The notes under the pieces: generated by a model | Databases searched by the model: none | The model's input: only the letters and a program-made list of their open reading frames with translations | What the model was told of the DNA's origin: nothing | Part shown: positions 40,284 through 49,510 of the stretch, piece by piece | Numbering within the stretch: the first letter of the stretch is position 1 | Layout of the letters: the number at the start of each line of letters is the position of its first letter | Position numbers and translations under genes: made by a program | Source: Anaeromassilibacillus sp. An250 | GTDB lineage: Bacteria > Bacillota > Clostridia > Oscillospirales > Acutalibacteraceae | Length of the DNA stretch: 64,000 bases | Assembly: GCF_002159845.1 (NCBI RefSeq) | Contig: NZ_NFJK01000014.1 | Location: 27,455-91,454, forward strand | Direction of reading: 5' to 3'

Positions 40284-43200
40284 TTATGCCTGTGTCAACA
40301 GGACTTTCTTCCACTGGATCATATCACGGATATCAACCGTACCGTTGCCGTCATAGTCCATCAGAGCCATCTGGTCTTCCGTCAGTTCCAGGTCGCCCAA
40401 GATGTACTGCTGGAGCATCTCGATATCCGCATCCGTCAGTTCGCCATCGCCGTCGAGGTCGCCGGCGACCACGTCCAGGGACTTCAATGCATCGCGCAGT
40501 GCCTGCTCCGCTGCATTGACGTCTTCCTGCGTTGCCTCTTCATCCAAGTACACTTCATATGCTGCGTCATAGACTTCCTCAAAGGCCGCCCACTTATCCG
40601 CATCATAGTCTTCTTCGTTCAGGGATTTCGCCATGATAATCGCGCCATAGAGGCCCGCCTTATCGACAACCCACTTGGAATCGGTGAATTCCTGCATCGC
40701 AACGCGCAGCTGCTTCGCGGCAAGCGCCATGTCGTCCTTATTGGCTTCGCTGCCCAGGTCGACGAGCGCCTGTGCTTCGTCAATCGCGTTCTGGAGCAAT
40801 TCGATTGCTTCGTCCGTGACGTTGTCCGTTGTGTTGAACAGCTCTTCCGCCTCTGCGATCAAAGCCGCCAGCGGCTCGGTAGAGGTGGTGAAGCGCGGCT
40901 CTACCCAGCAAGCGTGGTCATATTCGGTGCTGTCTACTTCTTCCACAACCAGTTTCAGGAAATCATAGCCTGCCATCGGCAGTTCAACGTCAACGGATTC
41001 CGAAGTGGCATCCATATACTGTTCAAAGAGGAGTTCATCGTCTCCGTAAATCTTATAATTTACGGTAGCGCCGTTGGCGTCGTCCTCCACCTCATCGCCG
41101 ATGCCGATCTTCGTGGTAAAGACGCCGGACGCGCCGTTCAGGTAATACACAACCTCGCTGGGCGGGTTCACCTGGAAGCCGCCGTCCGGGCGGTCATAGT
41201 TCACGCCGTCCAGGATCATGGAGCCGCCGTCCATGTTCTTGCCGTCCGCCGGGTCTCTCCAGTAGCTGTTCGCAGACCAAGCGTTCGCAATGGTCAATAC
41301 ATCGTCTGCCAGCACTTCCGGATCATAGGAATCGATTCGCGGATTGATCCAGTCCGCGTGGTCAAAGTCCATATTGCCGCCCGAGTCGACGACCAGGCGC
41401 AGGTAATCGTAACCCATCAGCTTCACAGCGACGGACTTCGCATCGTCATGCCAATCCATCTCACCGCTGTCATACAGCAGGTCGTCGTCGCCATAGACCT
41501 GGAAGGTAATGTCGCCGCTGTTGCCGGAATCCGCGTCGGAGCCGACAAGCGCGGTGAACTCTACGTTGCGTCCGCCGATGTAGTATACCAGCTCGGAAGG
41601 CGCATGCGTGCCGATACCGGTCTCATAGGTGGTGCCGTTGATGGTCAGCGGGTTGCCGTTGATGGAGCGGTCCTGCTGGATGTTGCCCCAGCCGGCAGTT
41701 CCGGATACCCAGTTTTCGGTGGTCAACGGGCCGTCCGGCAGCGGGTCGCCCGTTGCTGCCGCTTGCACAGTGATCATCGTATCGAACGTCACGGTGACCG
41801 GCTGGTTGGAGCCTTCATACGTCAAAAGTGCCTTGACCGTGATCGGTTCATTGGTCATGGGCACATCGCCCGCGGTGACGCGGAACTGGACAGTAAAGCT
41901 TTCTCCCGTGGTGAGGTCGCTGCTCACGGTGGAGGAGAGCGCCTTGGAGGTGAAGCCTTCCGGCAGGTCGAGGCTGATGCCGACGGTGTCAACCTTCGTT
42001 GCGCCGCCGTTGACAAAGCGCGCTGTCAGGATTGCACTCTCGCCGCTTCTCAGGTTGCTGTCGTCGAGTTCGCCAACAATGTAAGCGCCTTCCTGGACGT
42101 TCTCATTGGGTTCGATGATGTACATCTTGACGCCGTGCGCCGGGACGGATGCGGTGGCAACCGGGGAGTCAAACTCGATGTTGTTGCCGTCTTCGTCCTT
42201 CTCCCAGACGTCCTTCAGATGATACACATAGGTGTTGTCGAGCTTGTAGTAGTTGTCATAGTAGTACTCGTCTTTTTCTTTCAGCAGTTCGCCGATCTGG
42301 GAAATTTCCTGGGTCATGGTCGCCGCAGAATTGGAGCGGTTGAACATAAGCAGGGAAATGCGTCCGTCGGTCAGAGGCTTTACAAGGTACTCGAAATCGC
42401 CTTCATCGCGGTAGCGGATGCCCTGGATGGCCGTCGGGTCCTGGTCGACCGCAATGGCGTCCTCGTTCGTGATGATGTCGAGGATCTCCGGATGCTCGTC
42501 GAGCGTCCGCAGGTCGTTGCCGAGGATCAGCGGGGATGCCATCTGGCACCACAGGCTGAAGTGCGAGACATACTCGTCATACGTCAAGGAAGAACCGACG
42601 CCGACTTCCAACATATCCGGATGGTTCCAGCCGTAGTTGTTGTCGCCCTCTTCTTTGCCGTACTTGCCAGCATACTTATACAGTTCTACGTTGGTATCGT
42701 AGATGCTGGAGATGGAGTTCCAGTTGGCCGCGATATCGCCGGTAGTTCTCCACATGTTGCCGGTTTCGCCGCCCCAGACCCAAGGCTGGCGGCCGCCCCA
42801 TTCGCAGATTTCCAGCGTGATCGGGCGGTTTTCTTTGCCGTTCTCCTCTGCATACTTCTCCGTCGCCTGCATCAAGTTCGTGCTCATGAACTTGTAGTTG
42901 TAGCGGGCGGTGTCGTAGTCGCGGTTGGAGCTGCGGATCGGGTTGTAGAACCGCAGGGTGTTTTCGCCGGCTTTCAGCTCAAACAGAGCGGATGCACGGC
43001 TGCCCGGTGCGCCGCCGGTGTAGTTGGAGGCCGGCAGCATCATGCGGTACGGATGGGCGCTGTCGCCGTTGATGTCGACGAACATCGGCACATCCTCGCT
43101 GGACGGCTTCTTGTAGAAGTCCAGGTTAATGGCATATGTACCATCTTCCGGCACCGTTACGGTGAAAGTTGCGGCGCCCGCGTTTTCACCCAGGCCGTCG

Positions 43201-43817
43201 ATGTGGTCGCCAGAGATGTAGGCGGTGCCTTCCAGCTCCGCGTCTCTATAGGAATACTCATAAACTTCCGTGCCCGGCTCATACGGCTTTGCGACATCCA
43301 GGCCGTAAATGCCATATGCCGTGGGGGAGAGCTGCACATTGTGGCAATAATCGTACTTGAAGAAGTCGATCTCCCAATTTGCAAAGCTCGTCGCGTCGCT
43401 CAGCTCCCGGAACTCGGAGGCCGGCAGGTCCTGGCAGGTGTACAGGCCGTTGGACGTATACAGGCCCATCTTCAGCCCTCTGTCGTGGATCTGCCCCGAC
43501 AGCCAGTTGCCGTCGTGCGGGAAGCGGATCGGGTCAAACTGCAATCTCCCGTTGACGTCGCGTTCGGACGACTGCCAGTTGTCGTCGAGGTTGACATACT
43601 CATACCCGGCGTCATCCAGATTGTACTCCACCATCGCGTCCGCGATATCGACGATCAGATCCTCATCGATGTTGGCCGCGAAGAGGTTCCAGCTCGACCA
43701 CCCCATGGGCGGCGTCTGGGCAGCCCCGTTGTCGTGCGCGCTGGCGCCCGTTGCCAAAACCGCTGCCATCAAAAAGGCAGTCGATAGGGCTGTGGCAAAT
43801 TTTGTAAACCTTTTCAC
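40284..43817 (-). CDS. Secreted multidomain GH27 alpha-galactosidase with dockerin
   Basis: 1177 residues. A signal peptide (1-27) is followed by the GH27 barrel (about 30-560): P-P-M-G-W-S-S-W-N, Y-E-Y-V-N-L-D-D-N-W, F-F-K-Y-D-Y-C (nucleophile Asp156) and N-H-P-D-M-L-E-V-G (acid/base Asp). A carbohydrate-binding-like insert lies at about 175-310. Then come a NEW3-type domain (about 590-690), two NPCBM-like domains (about 720-850 and 860-980), FIVAR-type helices (about 990-1115) and a C-terminal type I dockerin with two calcium loops (D-L-D-G-D-G-E-L-T-D and D-Y-D-G-N-G-T-V-D-I). It should free alpha-linked galactose outside the cell. GTG at 43817 has AGGAGG 6 bases upstream. Confidence 0.88.
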   Translation of the reverse strand: MKRFTKFATALSTAFLMAAVLATGASAHDNGAAQTPPMGWSSWNLFAANIDEDLIVDIADAMVEYNLDDAGYEYVNLDDNWQSSERDVNGRLQFDPIRFPHDGNWLSGQIHDRGLKMGLYTSNGLYTCQDLPASEFRELSDATSFANWEIDFFKYDYCHNVQLSPTAYGIYGLDVAKPYEPGTEVYEYSYRDAELEGTAYISGDHIDGLGENAGAATFTVTVPEDGTYAINLDFYKKPSSEDVPMFVDINGDSAHPYRMMLPASNYTGGAPGSRASALFELKAGENTLRFYNPIRSSNRDYDTARYNYKFMSTNLMQATEKYAEENGKENRPITLEICEWGGRQPWVWGGETGNMWRTTGDIAANWNSISSIYDTNVELYKYAGKYGKEEGDNNYGWNHPDMLEVGVGSSLTYDEYVSHFSLWCQMASPLILGNDLRTLDEHPEILDIITNEDAIAVDQDPTAIQGIRYRDEGDFEYLVKPLTDGRISLLMFNRSNSAATMTQEISQIGELLKEKDEYYYDNYYKLDNTYVYHLKDVWEKDEDGNNIEFDSPVATASVPAHGVKMYIIEPNENVQEGAYIVGELDDSNLRSGESAILTARFVNGGATKVDTVGISLDLPEGFTSKALSSTVSSDLTTGESFTVQFRVTAGDVPMTNEPITVKALLTYEGSNQPVTVTFDTMITVQAAATGDPLPDGPLTTENWVSGTAGWGNIQQDRSINGNPLTINGTTYETGIGTHAPSELVYYIGGRNVEFTALVGSDADSGNSGDITFQVYGDDDLLYDSGEMDWHDDAKSVAVKLMGYDYLRLVVDSGGNMDFDHADWINPRIDSYDPEVLADDVLTIANAWSANSYWRDPADGKNMDGGSMILDGVNYDRPDGGFQVNPPSEVVYYLNGASGVFTTKIGIGDEVEDDANGATVNYKIYGDDELLFEQYMDATSESVDVELPMAGYDFLKLVVEEVDSTEYDHACWVEPRFTTSTEPLAALIAEAEELFNTTDNVTDEAIELLQNAIDEAQALVDLGSEANKDDMALAAKQLRVAMQEFTDSKWVVDKAGLYGAIIMAKSLNEEDYDADKWAAFEEVYDAAYEVYLDEEATQEDVNAAEQALRDALKSLDVVAGDLDGDGELTDADIEMLQQYILGDLELTEDQMALMDYDGNGTVDIRDMIQWKKVLLTQA

Positions 43818-44103
43818 TTGAATCCTCCTTCTTTTTCTTGAATAACCTTTGCTCCCTCTAGTTTGTCTCCCACCCCATTTCTCCAGCCCCAAAAGGACCT
43901 GACACAATTGGTTTCTGTAGACCTCCGGTATCGGGCTAACTTGCCCTTGCCGGCGCATACAGCAATGTCCTGAAAAGACGCCCCGCCTCTGCGTGCAGCC
44001 ATGCGCCCGCCCCCAGTAAACCCCCGTCCCAAACCGGAGGATCTTCACAGGGGCTGCTCTATGCTTCCGCTACGCCGCCCTTTGGAAGCGATGCGGCGGG
44101 ACA

Positions 44104-45687
44104 TCAGGCGCCCCACAGATGGTAGGCGCTCAACGCGGCAAAGCCCAGGAAAAGGACCGCCATCACAAGCTTGATGAGGTGCTCTTTTCCGGCAAATTTC
44201 GCCGCAATATCCAAATATTGCTTCCCCCGGTAGATCAAAAGCGTTACCACAACGGCGGGCAGGGAAAGCATCACGGTATAAAGCAGGAATATAAGGGCTC
44301 CCACCATCATATTTCCTGCACTGGCATCAAAATAATAGAGGACCGTCGCTGCAAACAGCTGGCCCGTGCACAGGAATTCCCCAACCGCGATGACCGCGCC
44401 CGCCAACATAGCGGCAATAAACACAGCTTTCCCTGTGGAAAGTTTCTCAACGGTCCTGCGGTAAAAATCCTTCATGCGCGGGGTGAACTGCAAAATGGCC
44501 TTCCCCGCGCGCCCGTTCTTGGTGCGCAGGAAGTCGATAAAGCTCAGGACGGCAAACAAACACCCGATGACAACCACCAACACGGCTACCACGGTATTGA
44601 TCCCCGAAAAGAGCGACCGGTCGATTGCCTGCAATAGGCCGAAGAACACGGTCCCCAGCAGGAAATACAGGATGATCCTGCCCAGGATGAACCCGAACCC
44701 GGCCTTCAGTACCTTTTGCTTATCGGCAATCAGCAGCGAAAACAGCAGAAGGACCAGCGACATGGAGCAGGGGGACAGCCCCCCGATCAACCCTGACAGG
44801 GCTACCCAAAACAAATTGGCCCCCGAGAGGGATTCCTCCGCCCCTTCTGCAAAGGCTTGGTCATTATAACTAAGATTACCATTTTTTAGCGCATTTATCA
44901 AGTTCTTTTGGATATTTTCATAGCCGACGAAATAACCTCCATCATATAACACAATTGGCACACGCCGCTCCTCCGGCTTGACCTGGTGCTCGCTGTAAAG
45001 CGCATTGATCTCTTCGATGTCCGCAATATTGCCCGCGTCGATGCGCTCCACACGCAGGGGCTTTTCTTCAACCGAACCGTCCTCGTTCTGCACTTCGACG
45101 GCCGTGATCCCATCCAGGAATTCCGTCACCTGTTCGCACTCGGAGCAGCCCTCCGCATACAGGTATTGGATCGTGACCGATTCGTCCTCAGCAGCGCGCT
45201 GTTCCTCCAGATACGCCGCCACCGCCGGTTGGAACTTTTCCCCCAGCTCCTGCGAGCCGATCAGCACCTGGTCGCCGATGAACACGATCGGATGCTGCAT
45301 CAGTTTTTCTTCCCCAACCCCACTGTCGATCAGGGCCTGGCGCAGGGCCTCCAGGTTTTCCTCTTCCGCCACATTTTTGATCGTGAGGTCCGCTGTGACG
45401 TTTGGGAAATCCTTCTTGAGCATCCCAAGGATATTTTCCTCAATGGTTGCTTCCTCGTCGCAGGAAAGGCACCGGTTGTAGAAATAGTATAGGATCTCCA
45501 CATTGCCTTCCTCCAGGTCCGCATCCGGGCTGACGGACACGGTGTCCAGATAGGTGACCTCTTCCGAAGCGGAGGGGTCCTGCTGCGCGCTCGCCCACGC
45601 CGCTGTGGGGAACACAGCTGTTGCCAGCAGGAACAGGGCGAGCAGCACCGCCCACGGGGCCTTTGTTTTCCTTGTTTGTCTTTGCAT
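44104..45687 (-). CDS. Two-thioredoxin-domain CcdA/DsbD-like membrane protein
   Basis: About 527 residues: a signal peptide, two thioredoxin-like domains outside the membrane with redox motifs C-L-S-C (about 65) and C-S-E-C (about 180), then a six-helix CcdA-type domain (about 290-525) containing Cys residues in G-L-S-P-C-S and E-F-L-C-T-G. This is a fused electron relay moving reducing power across the membrane to extracytoplasmic disulfides, as DsbD does. The start is uncertain (ATG at 45687 or 45693). It lies between the GH27 gene and the sugar ABC operon in the same direction, possibly by chance. Confidence 0.8.
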   Translation of the reverse strand: MQRQTRKTKAPWAVLLALFLLATAVFPTAAWASAQQDPSASEEVTYLDTVSVSPDADLEEGNVEILYYFYNRCLSCDEEATIEENILGMLKKDFPNVTADLTIKNVAEEENLEALRQALIDSGVGEEKLMQHPIVFIGDQVLIGSQELGEKFQPAVAAYLEEQRAAEDESVTIQYLYAEGCSECEQVTEFLDGITAVEVQNEDGSVEEKPLRVERIDAGNIADIEEINALYSEHQVKPEERRVPIVLYDGGYFVGYENIQKNLINALKNGNLSYNDQAFAEGAEESLSGANLFWVALSGLIGGLSPCSMSLVLLLFSLLIADKQKVLKAGFGFILGRIILYFLLGTVFFGLLQAIDRSLFSGINTVVAVLVVVIGCLFAVLSFIDFLRTKNGRAGKAILQFTPRMKDFYRRTVEKLSTGKAVFIAAMLAGAVIAVGEFLCTGQLFAATVLYYFDASAGNMMVGALIFLLYTVMLSLPAVVVTLLIYRGKQYLDIAAKFAGKEHLIKLVMAVLFLGFAALSAYHLWGA

Positions 45688-45881
45688 CTGCATGCACCTC
45701 AACATTCCTCTTACATTTGGATCATCCATGGTTCAGATGGCGGTTTTACAGCACATGGCAGAAAGCACAATACCCCTGGCGGGCGGCGCAGGGCCTCCCG
45801 CCAGGGATGGCAATACGATGGGCCCCCTCGGCCCCCATCCCGTATCGGATATGGATTCCTGTAAACGAGAAAGCAACGGCT

Positions 45882-46874
45882 TTAGTTTGCAGTCCCTTTC
45901 GCCTTTTCCGCGCGGATGGCGATCACCCTCTGGATCACGATGAAGATGCACAGCAGCGCCGCGATGGTCACCTTGGTCCACCAGGTGTTCAAATTCTGAT
46001 AGGTGACGATGGTCTGGATCACGCCCTGGATCAGGACGCCGACCGTCGTGCCGATCACGTTGCCCACGCCGCCGGTCAGCAGCGTGCCGCCGATGACGGA
46101 GGAGGAAATCGCATCGAGCTCCAGGCCCATGTTCTGCAGGGAATAGCCCGCCAGCGTATAGAAGCTGAACACCACGCCGGCCAGCGCTGCGCAAAAACTG
46201 CTGATCGCATACACAGCGACCTTGGTGCGCGCCACGGGCAGGCCCATCAGGATGGCGGACTGCTCGTTGCCGCCCACCGCGTAGACCGTGCGGCCAAACC
46301 GCGTGAACTTCAACACGAACAGCGAAACCACCAGCACCAGGATGGCGATAAACACATAGAAATAGATCCTACCGCCCAACAAAGTGACCTTCGTCAGGGC
46401 CATGGTCTTGTAGAATTCATCCGAAATCGGGATGGACTCCGTGCTGATGACCGCGCACATGCCGCGCATGAAGAACTGGCCCGCCAGCGTGACAATGAAC
46501 GGCTGAAGCTTGAAATAGTGGATCATGTACCCCATCAGCGCGCCAAACGCCAGGCCGATCAACAGGACCAGCGGGATCACGATCAGCGGGGTCCAGCCAA
46601 GCCGCAGCAAAAACGCGGAAAACACGCACGTAAACGCAATGGTCGATGCAATGGAAATGTCGATGCCGCCCGTCAGCAACACAAACGTTACCCCGATGGA
46701 AGCGATCATCAGATACGCGTTGTCGTTAAACAGATTGAAGAACGTTGAGAACGAGAAAAAGTTGTCGTATGCAACCGACCCAGCGCCGAACAGCACCAGG
46801 AACAGCACGGTGGTGATTGCCAGGGAAATGTTCTTGATCCGGAACGTTCTCTTCTTTCCACTCGTCTCTCTCAT
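45882..46874 (-). CDS. Sugar ABC transporter permease (YjfF-like)
   Basis: 330 residues, eight to ten hydrophobic segments, RbsC/BPD_transp_2 family. The motifs G-G-I-D-I-S-I-A-S-T-I-A near 65 and G-Y-S-L-Q-N-M-G-L-E-L-D-A-I-S-S-S-V-I-G-G-T near 235 are typical of the galactofuranose permease YjfF. The start overlaps the end of the previous permease gene (ATGA). It is the second permease of the importer and the last gene of the operon. Confidence 0.9.
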   Translation of the reverse strand: MRETSGKKRTFRIKNISLAITTVLFLVLFGAGSVAYDNFFSFSTFFNLFNDNAYLMIASIGVTFVLLTGGIDISIASTIAFTCVFSAFLLRLGWTPLIVIPLVLLIGLAFGALMGYMIHYFKLQPFIVTLAGQFFMRGMCAVISTESIPISDEFYKTMALTKVTLLGGRIYFYVFIAILVLVVSLFVLKFTRFGRTVYAVGGNEQSAILMGLPVARTKVAVYAISSFCAALAGVVFSFYTLAGYSLQNMGLELDAISSSVIGGTLLTGGVGNVIGTTVGVLIQGVIQTIVTYQNLNTWWTKVTIAALLCIFIVIQRVIAIRAEKAKGTAN

Positions 46875-47884
46875 GCCTGGCTCACCGCCTTCCGGGACAG
46901 GAACCGCCTCTTGAGCATATCCTTAAACGCCTTGGATTGGAACAGGCAGATAAAGACAACGATCAGCGATTTGACCACGAGCGTGACCTCCGGGGCAACA
47001 CCCATCGCATAGATAGACGTGGTGATGCTCTGGATAATCAGCGCGCCAACCAGGCTCGCCGGGATGGAGAACCGCCCGCCGTTCAGGGATGTGCCGCCGA
47101 TTGCGACCGCCAGGATCGCGTCCATCTCGATCAAAAGGCCCGCATTGTTGCAGTCCGCGCCCTTGATGCCCGCGCTCTCGATCAGGCCGGCAACCGCCGC
47201 CATCACGCCGCAGAAGGTATAGACCAGCCATTTGATGCGGTCCACGTTGATGCCGGCAAAGCGGCTGGACACCGGGTTGATGCCCGTGGACTCCAAAAAC
47301 AGGCCGAAGGCGGTCTTTTTGGTGAACAGCATGGCGATAAGCACGACAAACGCCACGATGAAAATCGGGAACGGGAGGCCCAAAATATAGCCGCCGTTGA
47401 TAAAATAATAAGAATCCGAATTGATGGTAATGATTTTACCGTTGGTGATGAGCTGCGCAATGCCGCGGCCCGCCACCATCAGGATCATGGTTGCGACGAT
47501 GGGCTGAATTTTGACCTTCGCGACCAGCATCCCATTCCATGCCCCTGCTACAACTCCTGCCAAAATCGCCACCAACACTGCGACGGCCACGTTACCGCCA
47601 TTTGCAACAATACTGCACGCGATCGCGCCGCTGATGGCCATCACAGAGCCGACGGAAATATCGGTCCCCCCGGTGGCCAAAACGAACGTCATGCCGGTGG
47701 CTAACAACATAAGTTTACTACCATTCCGCAAAATGTCAATAATTCTGCCATACAGATGCCCTTCCACGATCTTCATCTCGAAGAACGCGCCGCCCGAGAC
47801 GATCCCATTGACCAGCAGGATCAACAGGAAGATCACAATGGGCCAGAACACCTGCGCCTTGCTCCATTTTTTAAGCAGGTTCAT
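46871..47884 (-). CDS. Sugar ABC transporter permease (YtfT-like)
   Basis: 337 residues of the RbsC-type permease family: T-G-G-T-D-I-S-V-G-S-V-M-A near 75, A-V-A-G-L-I-E-S-A-G-I-K-G-A-D, and A-I-L-A-V-A-I-G-G-T-S-L-N-G-G-R-F. The start is ATG at 47884 (GGAGG 8 bases upstream), within the end of the ATPase gene. It is paired with the next permease, as in the YtfQRT-YjfF galactofuranose system. Confidence 0.9.
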   Translation of the reverse strand: MNLLKKWSKAQVFWPIVIFLLILLVNGIVSGGAFFEMKIVEGHLYGRIIDILRNGSKLMLLATGMTFVLATGGTDISVGSVMAISGAIACSIVANGGNVAVAVLVAILAGVVAGAWNGMLVAKVKIQPIVATMILMVAGRGIAQLITNGKIITINSDSYYFINGGYILGLPFPIFIVAFVVLIAMLFTKKTAFGLFLESTGINPVSSRFAGINVDRIKWLVYTFCGVMAAVAGLIESAGIKGADCNNAGLLIEMDAILAVAIGGTSLNGGRFSIPASLVGALIIQSITTSIYAMGVAPEVTLVVKSLIVVFICLFQSKAFKDMLKRRFLSRKAVSQA

Positions 47885-49394
47885 TCTCCGCACCTCCCGC
47901 AATATAATGCATGATCGCCGCTTCCGAGATCTCCTGCCCGTTCAGCTCCGCGACCTTCTTTTTGTCCCGCAAAACGACCATGCGGTCGCAGCAGCGCAGC
48001 ATCTCATCGATTTCCGAGGAAATAAAGATAACCGCCATGCCCTGCTCCGCAAGCTGGACCACCAGCTTCTGGATCTCCGCCTTTGTGCCGATGTCGATGC
48101 CGCGGGTGGGTTCGTCCAGCATCAGCAGGTCTGGGTTGGTAGCCAGCCAGCGCGCCAAAATGACTTTCTGCTGGTTGCCGCCCGAGAGATTCTTGATGAG
48201 CTGGTCCGCGGACGGCGTCTTGATTTCCAGTTTTTCGATGTATTCGTCGGCGAGCTTCTGCGCTTCCGCCTTAGAGATGGCCTTGAACATGCCGCGCTTT
48301 GCCTGGAGCGCCAGGATGATGTTGTCCCGGATGCTCAGATCCCCGATGATGCCCTCCGTCTTCCGGTTTTCCGGGCAGAAGGAGAAACCCTTGCGGATCG
48401 CGCCCAACGGGCTGCGGTTGTGGATGGGTTCGCCCTTGAGCACCATCTCACCGCCGCTGAGACGGTCCACGCTGAAGATCAGGCGCACAATTTCCGAGCG
48501 GCCCGACCCGAGCAGGCCGGACAGCCCCAGCACCTCCCCGCTGTGGACGTCGAGCGAGATGGAATCGATCGTGCCCGCGCCGCTGGCATCCTTGAGGGAC
48601 AGCAGGGTTTCTTTTTCCGTCTTTGCGGCCTCTTCGTTGACAAAGCGCTGGTTGAGGTCGGCGTATTCCTTGCCGATCATCTTGGCGACCAGCTGCACGC
48701 GCGGGAGGTCCGCCGTGGCGTATGTACCGACATAGCCGCCGTTGCGCAGCACGGTGATGGTGTCCGATACCTCATACACCTGGTCGAGGAAGTGGGTGAC
48801 AAAAACGATCCCCATCCCCTGCTTTTTCAGCATCCGCATGATCTCAAACAGCTTCTGCACCTCCAGCGTGGACAAGCTGGACGTCGGTTCGTCCAAGATC
48901 AGCACTTTTGCAGAGATATCCACCGCGCGCGCGATGGCCACCATCTGCTGCACTGCCACAGAATAGGAATCGAGTGTTTTGGTCACGTCGATCTGTAGGT
49001 CAAACCGCTCCAAAAGCTCCTTGGAGCGCGTGTTGATGGTTTTCCAATCGATCCGCCCGCCCTTTTTGGGTTCGCGTCCAATATAGACATTTTCCGCCAC
49101 CGAGAGGTTGGGACACAGGTTGACCTCTTGGTACACCGTGCTGATGCCGGCGTCCTGGGCCTCCTGCGGGGTCTTGGGGAAAATTTCCTTTCCCTCCAGC
49201 AGCACTGTCCCTCCGTCGCGCTCTTCGACGCCCGTGAGAACCTTGATGAGCGTGGATTTCCCTGCGCCGTTTTCGCCCAGCAGCGCATGGATCTCCCCTT
49301 TTTGCAATGTAAACTGCACGTCGTCGAGCGCGACGACGCCGGGGAATGTCTTGGATATGTGCGACATTTGGATCAATGCCGTTTCGCCGCTCAT
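47871..49394 (-). CDS. Sugar ABC transporter double ATP-binding protein (RbsA/YtfR-like)
   Basis: 507 residues with two fused nucleotide-binding domains. The first has Walker A L-G-E-N-G-A-G-K-S-T (about 38) and Walker B L-I-L-D-E-P-T-S-S. The second has a degenerate Walker A (S-G-L-L-G-S-G-R-S-E), signature L-S-G-G-N-Q-Q-K-V and L-M-L-D-E-P-T-R-G-I-D. It drives import through the two permeases. It is preceded by the binding-protein gene (116 bases) and overlaps the first permease gene. Confidence 0.93.
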   Translation of the reverse strand: MSGETALIQMSHISKTFPGVVALDDVQFTLQKGEIHALLGENGAGKSTLIKVLTGVEERDGGTVLLEGKEIFPKTPQEAQDAGISTVYQEVNLCPNLSVAENVYIGREPKKGGRIDWKTINTRSKELLERFDLQIDVTKTLDSYSVAVQQMVAIARAVDISAKVLILDEPTSSLSTLEVQKLFEIMRMLKKQGMGIVFVTHFLDQVYEVSDTITVLRNGGYVGTYATADLPRVQLVAKMIGKEYADLNQRFVNEEAAKTEKETLLSLKDASGAGTIDSISLDVHSGEVLGLSGLLGSGRSEIVRLIFSVDRLSGGEMVLKGEPIHNRSPLGAIRKGFSFCPENRKTEGIIGDLSIRDNIILALQAKRGMFKAISKAEAQKLADEYIEKLEIKTPSADQLIKNLSGGNQQKVILARWLATNPDLLMLDEPTRGIDIGTKAEIQKLVVQLAEQGMAVIFISSEIDEMLRCCDRMVVLRDKKKVAELNGQEISEAAIMHYIAGGAENEPA

Positions 49395-49510
49395 AGCAGC
49401 CCCTCCTTTTGATATGCAAAATCCGCCTCCGTCTCAACAGGCGGGGCGGATTTCACAGAATCGGTAAAATTTATAAAATGAAGAAGAAAGAAAGTGAAGG
49501 AGAAATCAAA

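Noticed and set aside
40191..43787. Plus-strand frame of about 1198 codons
   Set aside because: It lies antisense to the GH27 gene, which has clear domains, signal peptide and dockerin. The plus frame has a low-complexity Val/Asp/His-rich product without motifs, typical of an antisense frame in GC-rich coding DNA.
43818..44103. Riboswitch in the long GH27 leader
   Set aside because: I looked for c-di-GMP and cobalamin-type cores because the leader is GC-rich and structured, but found no conserved core sequence.
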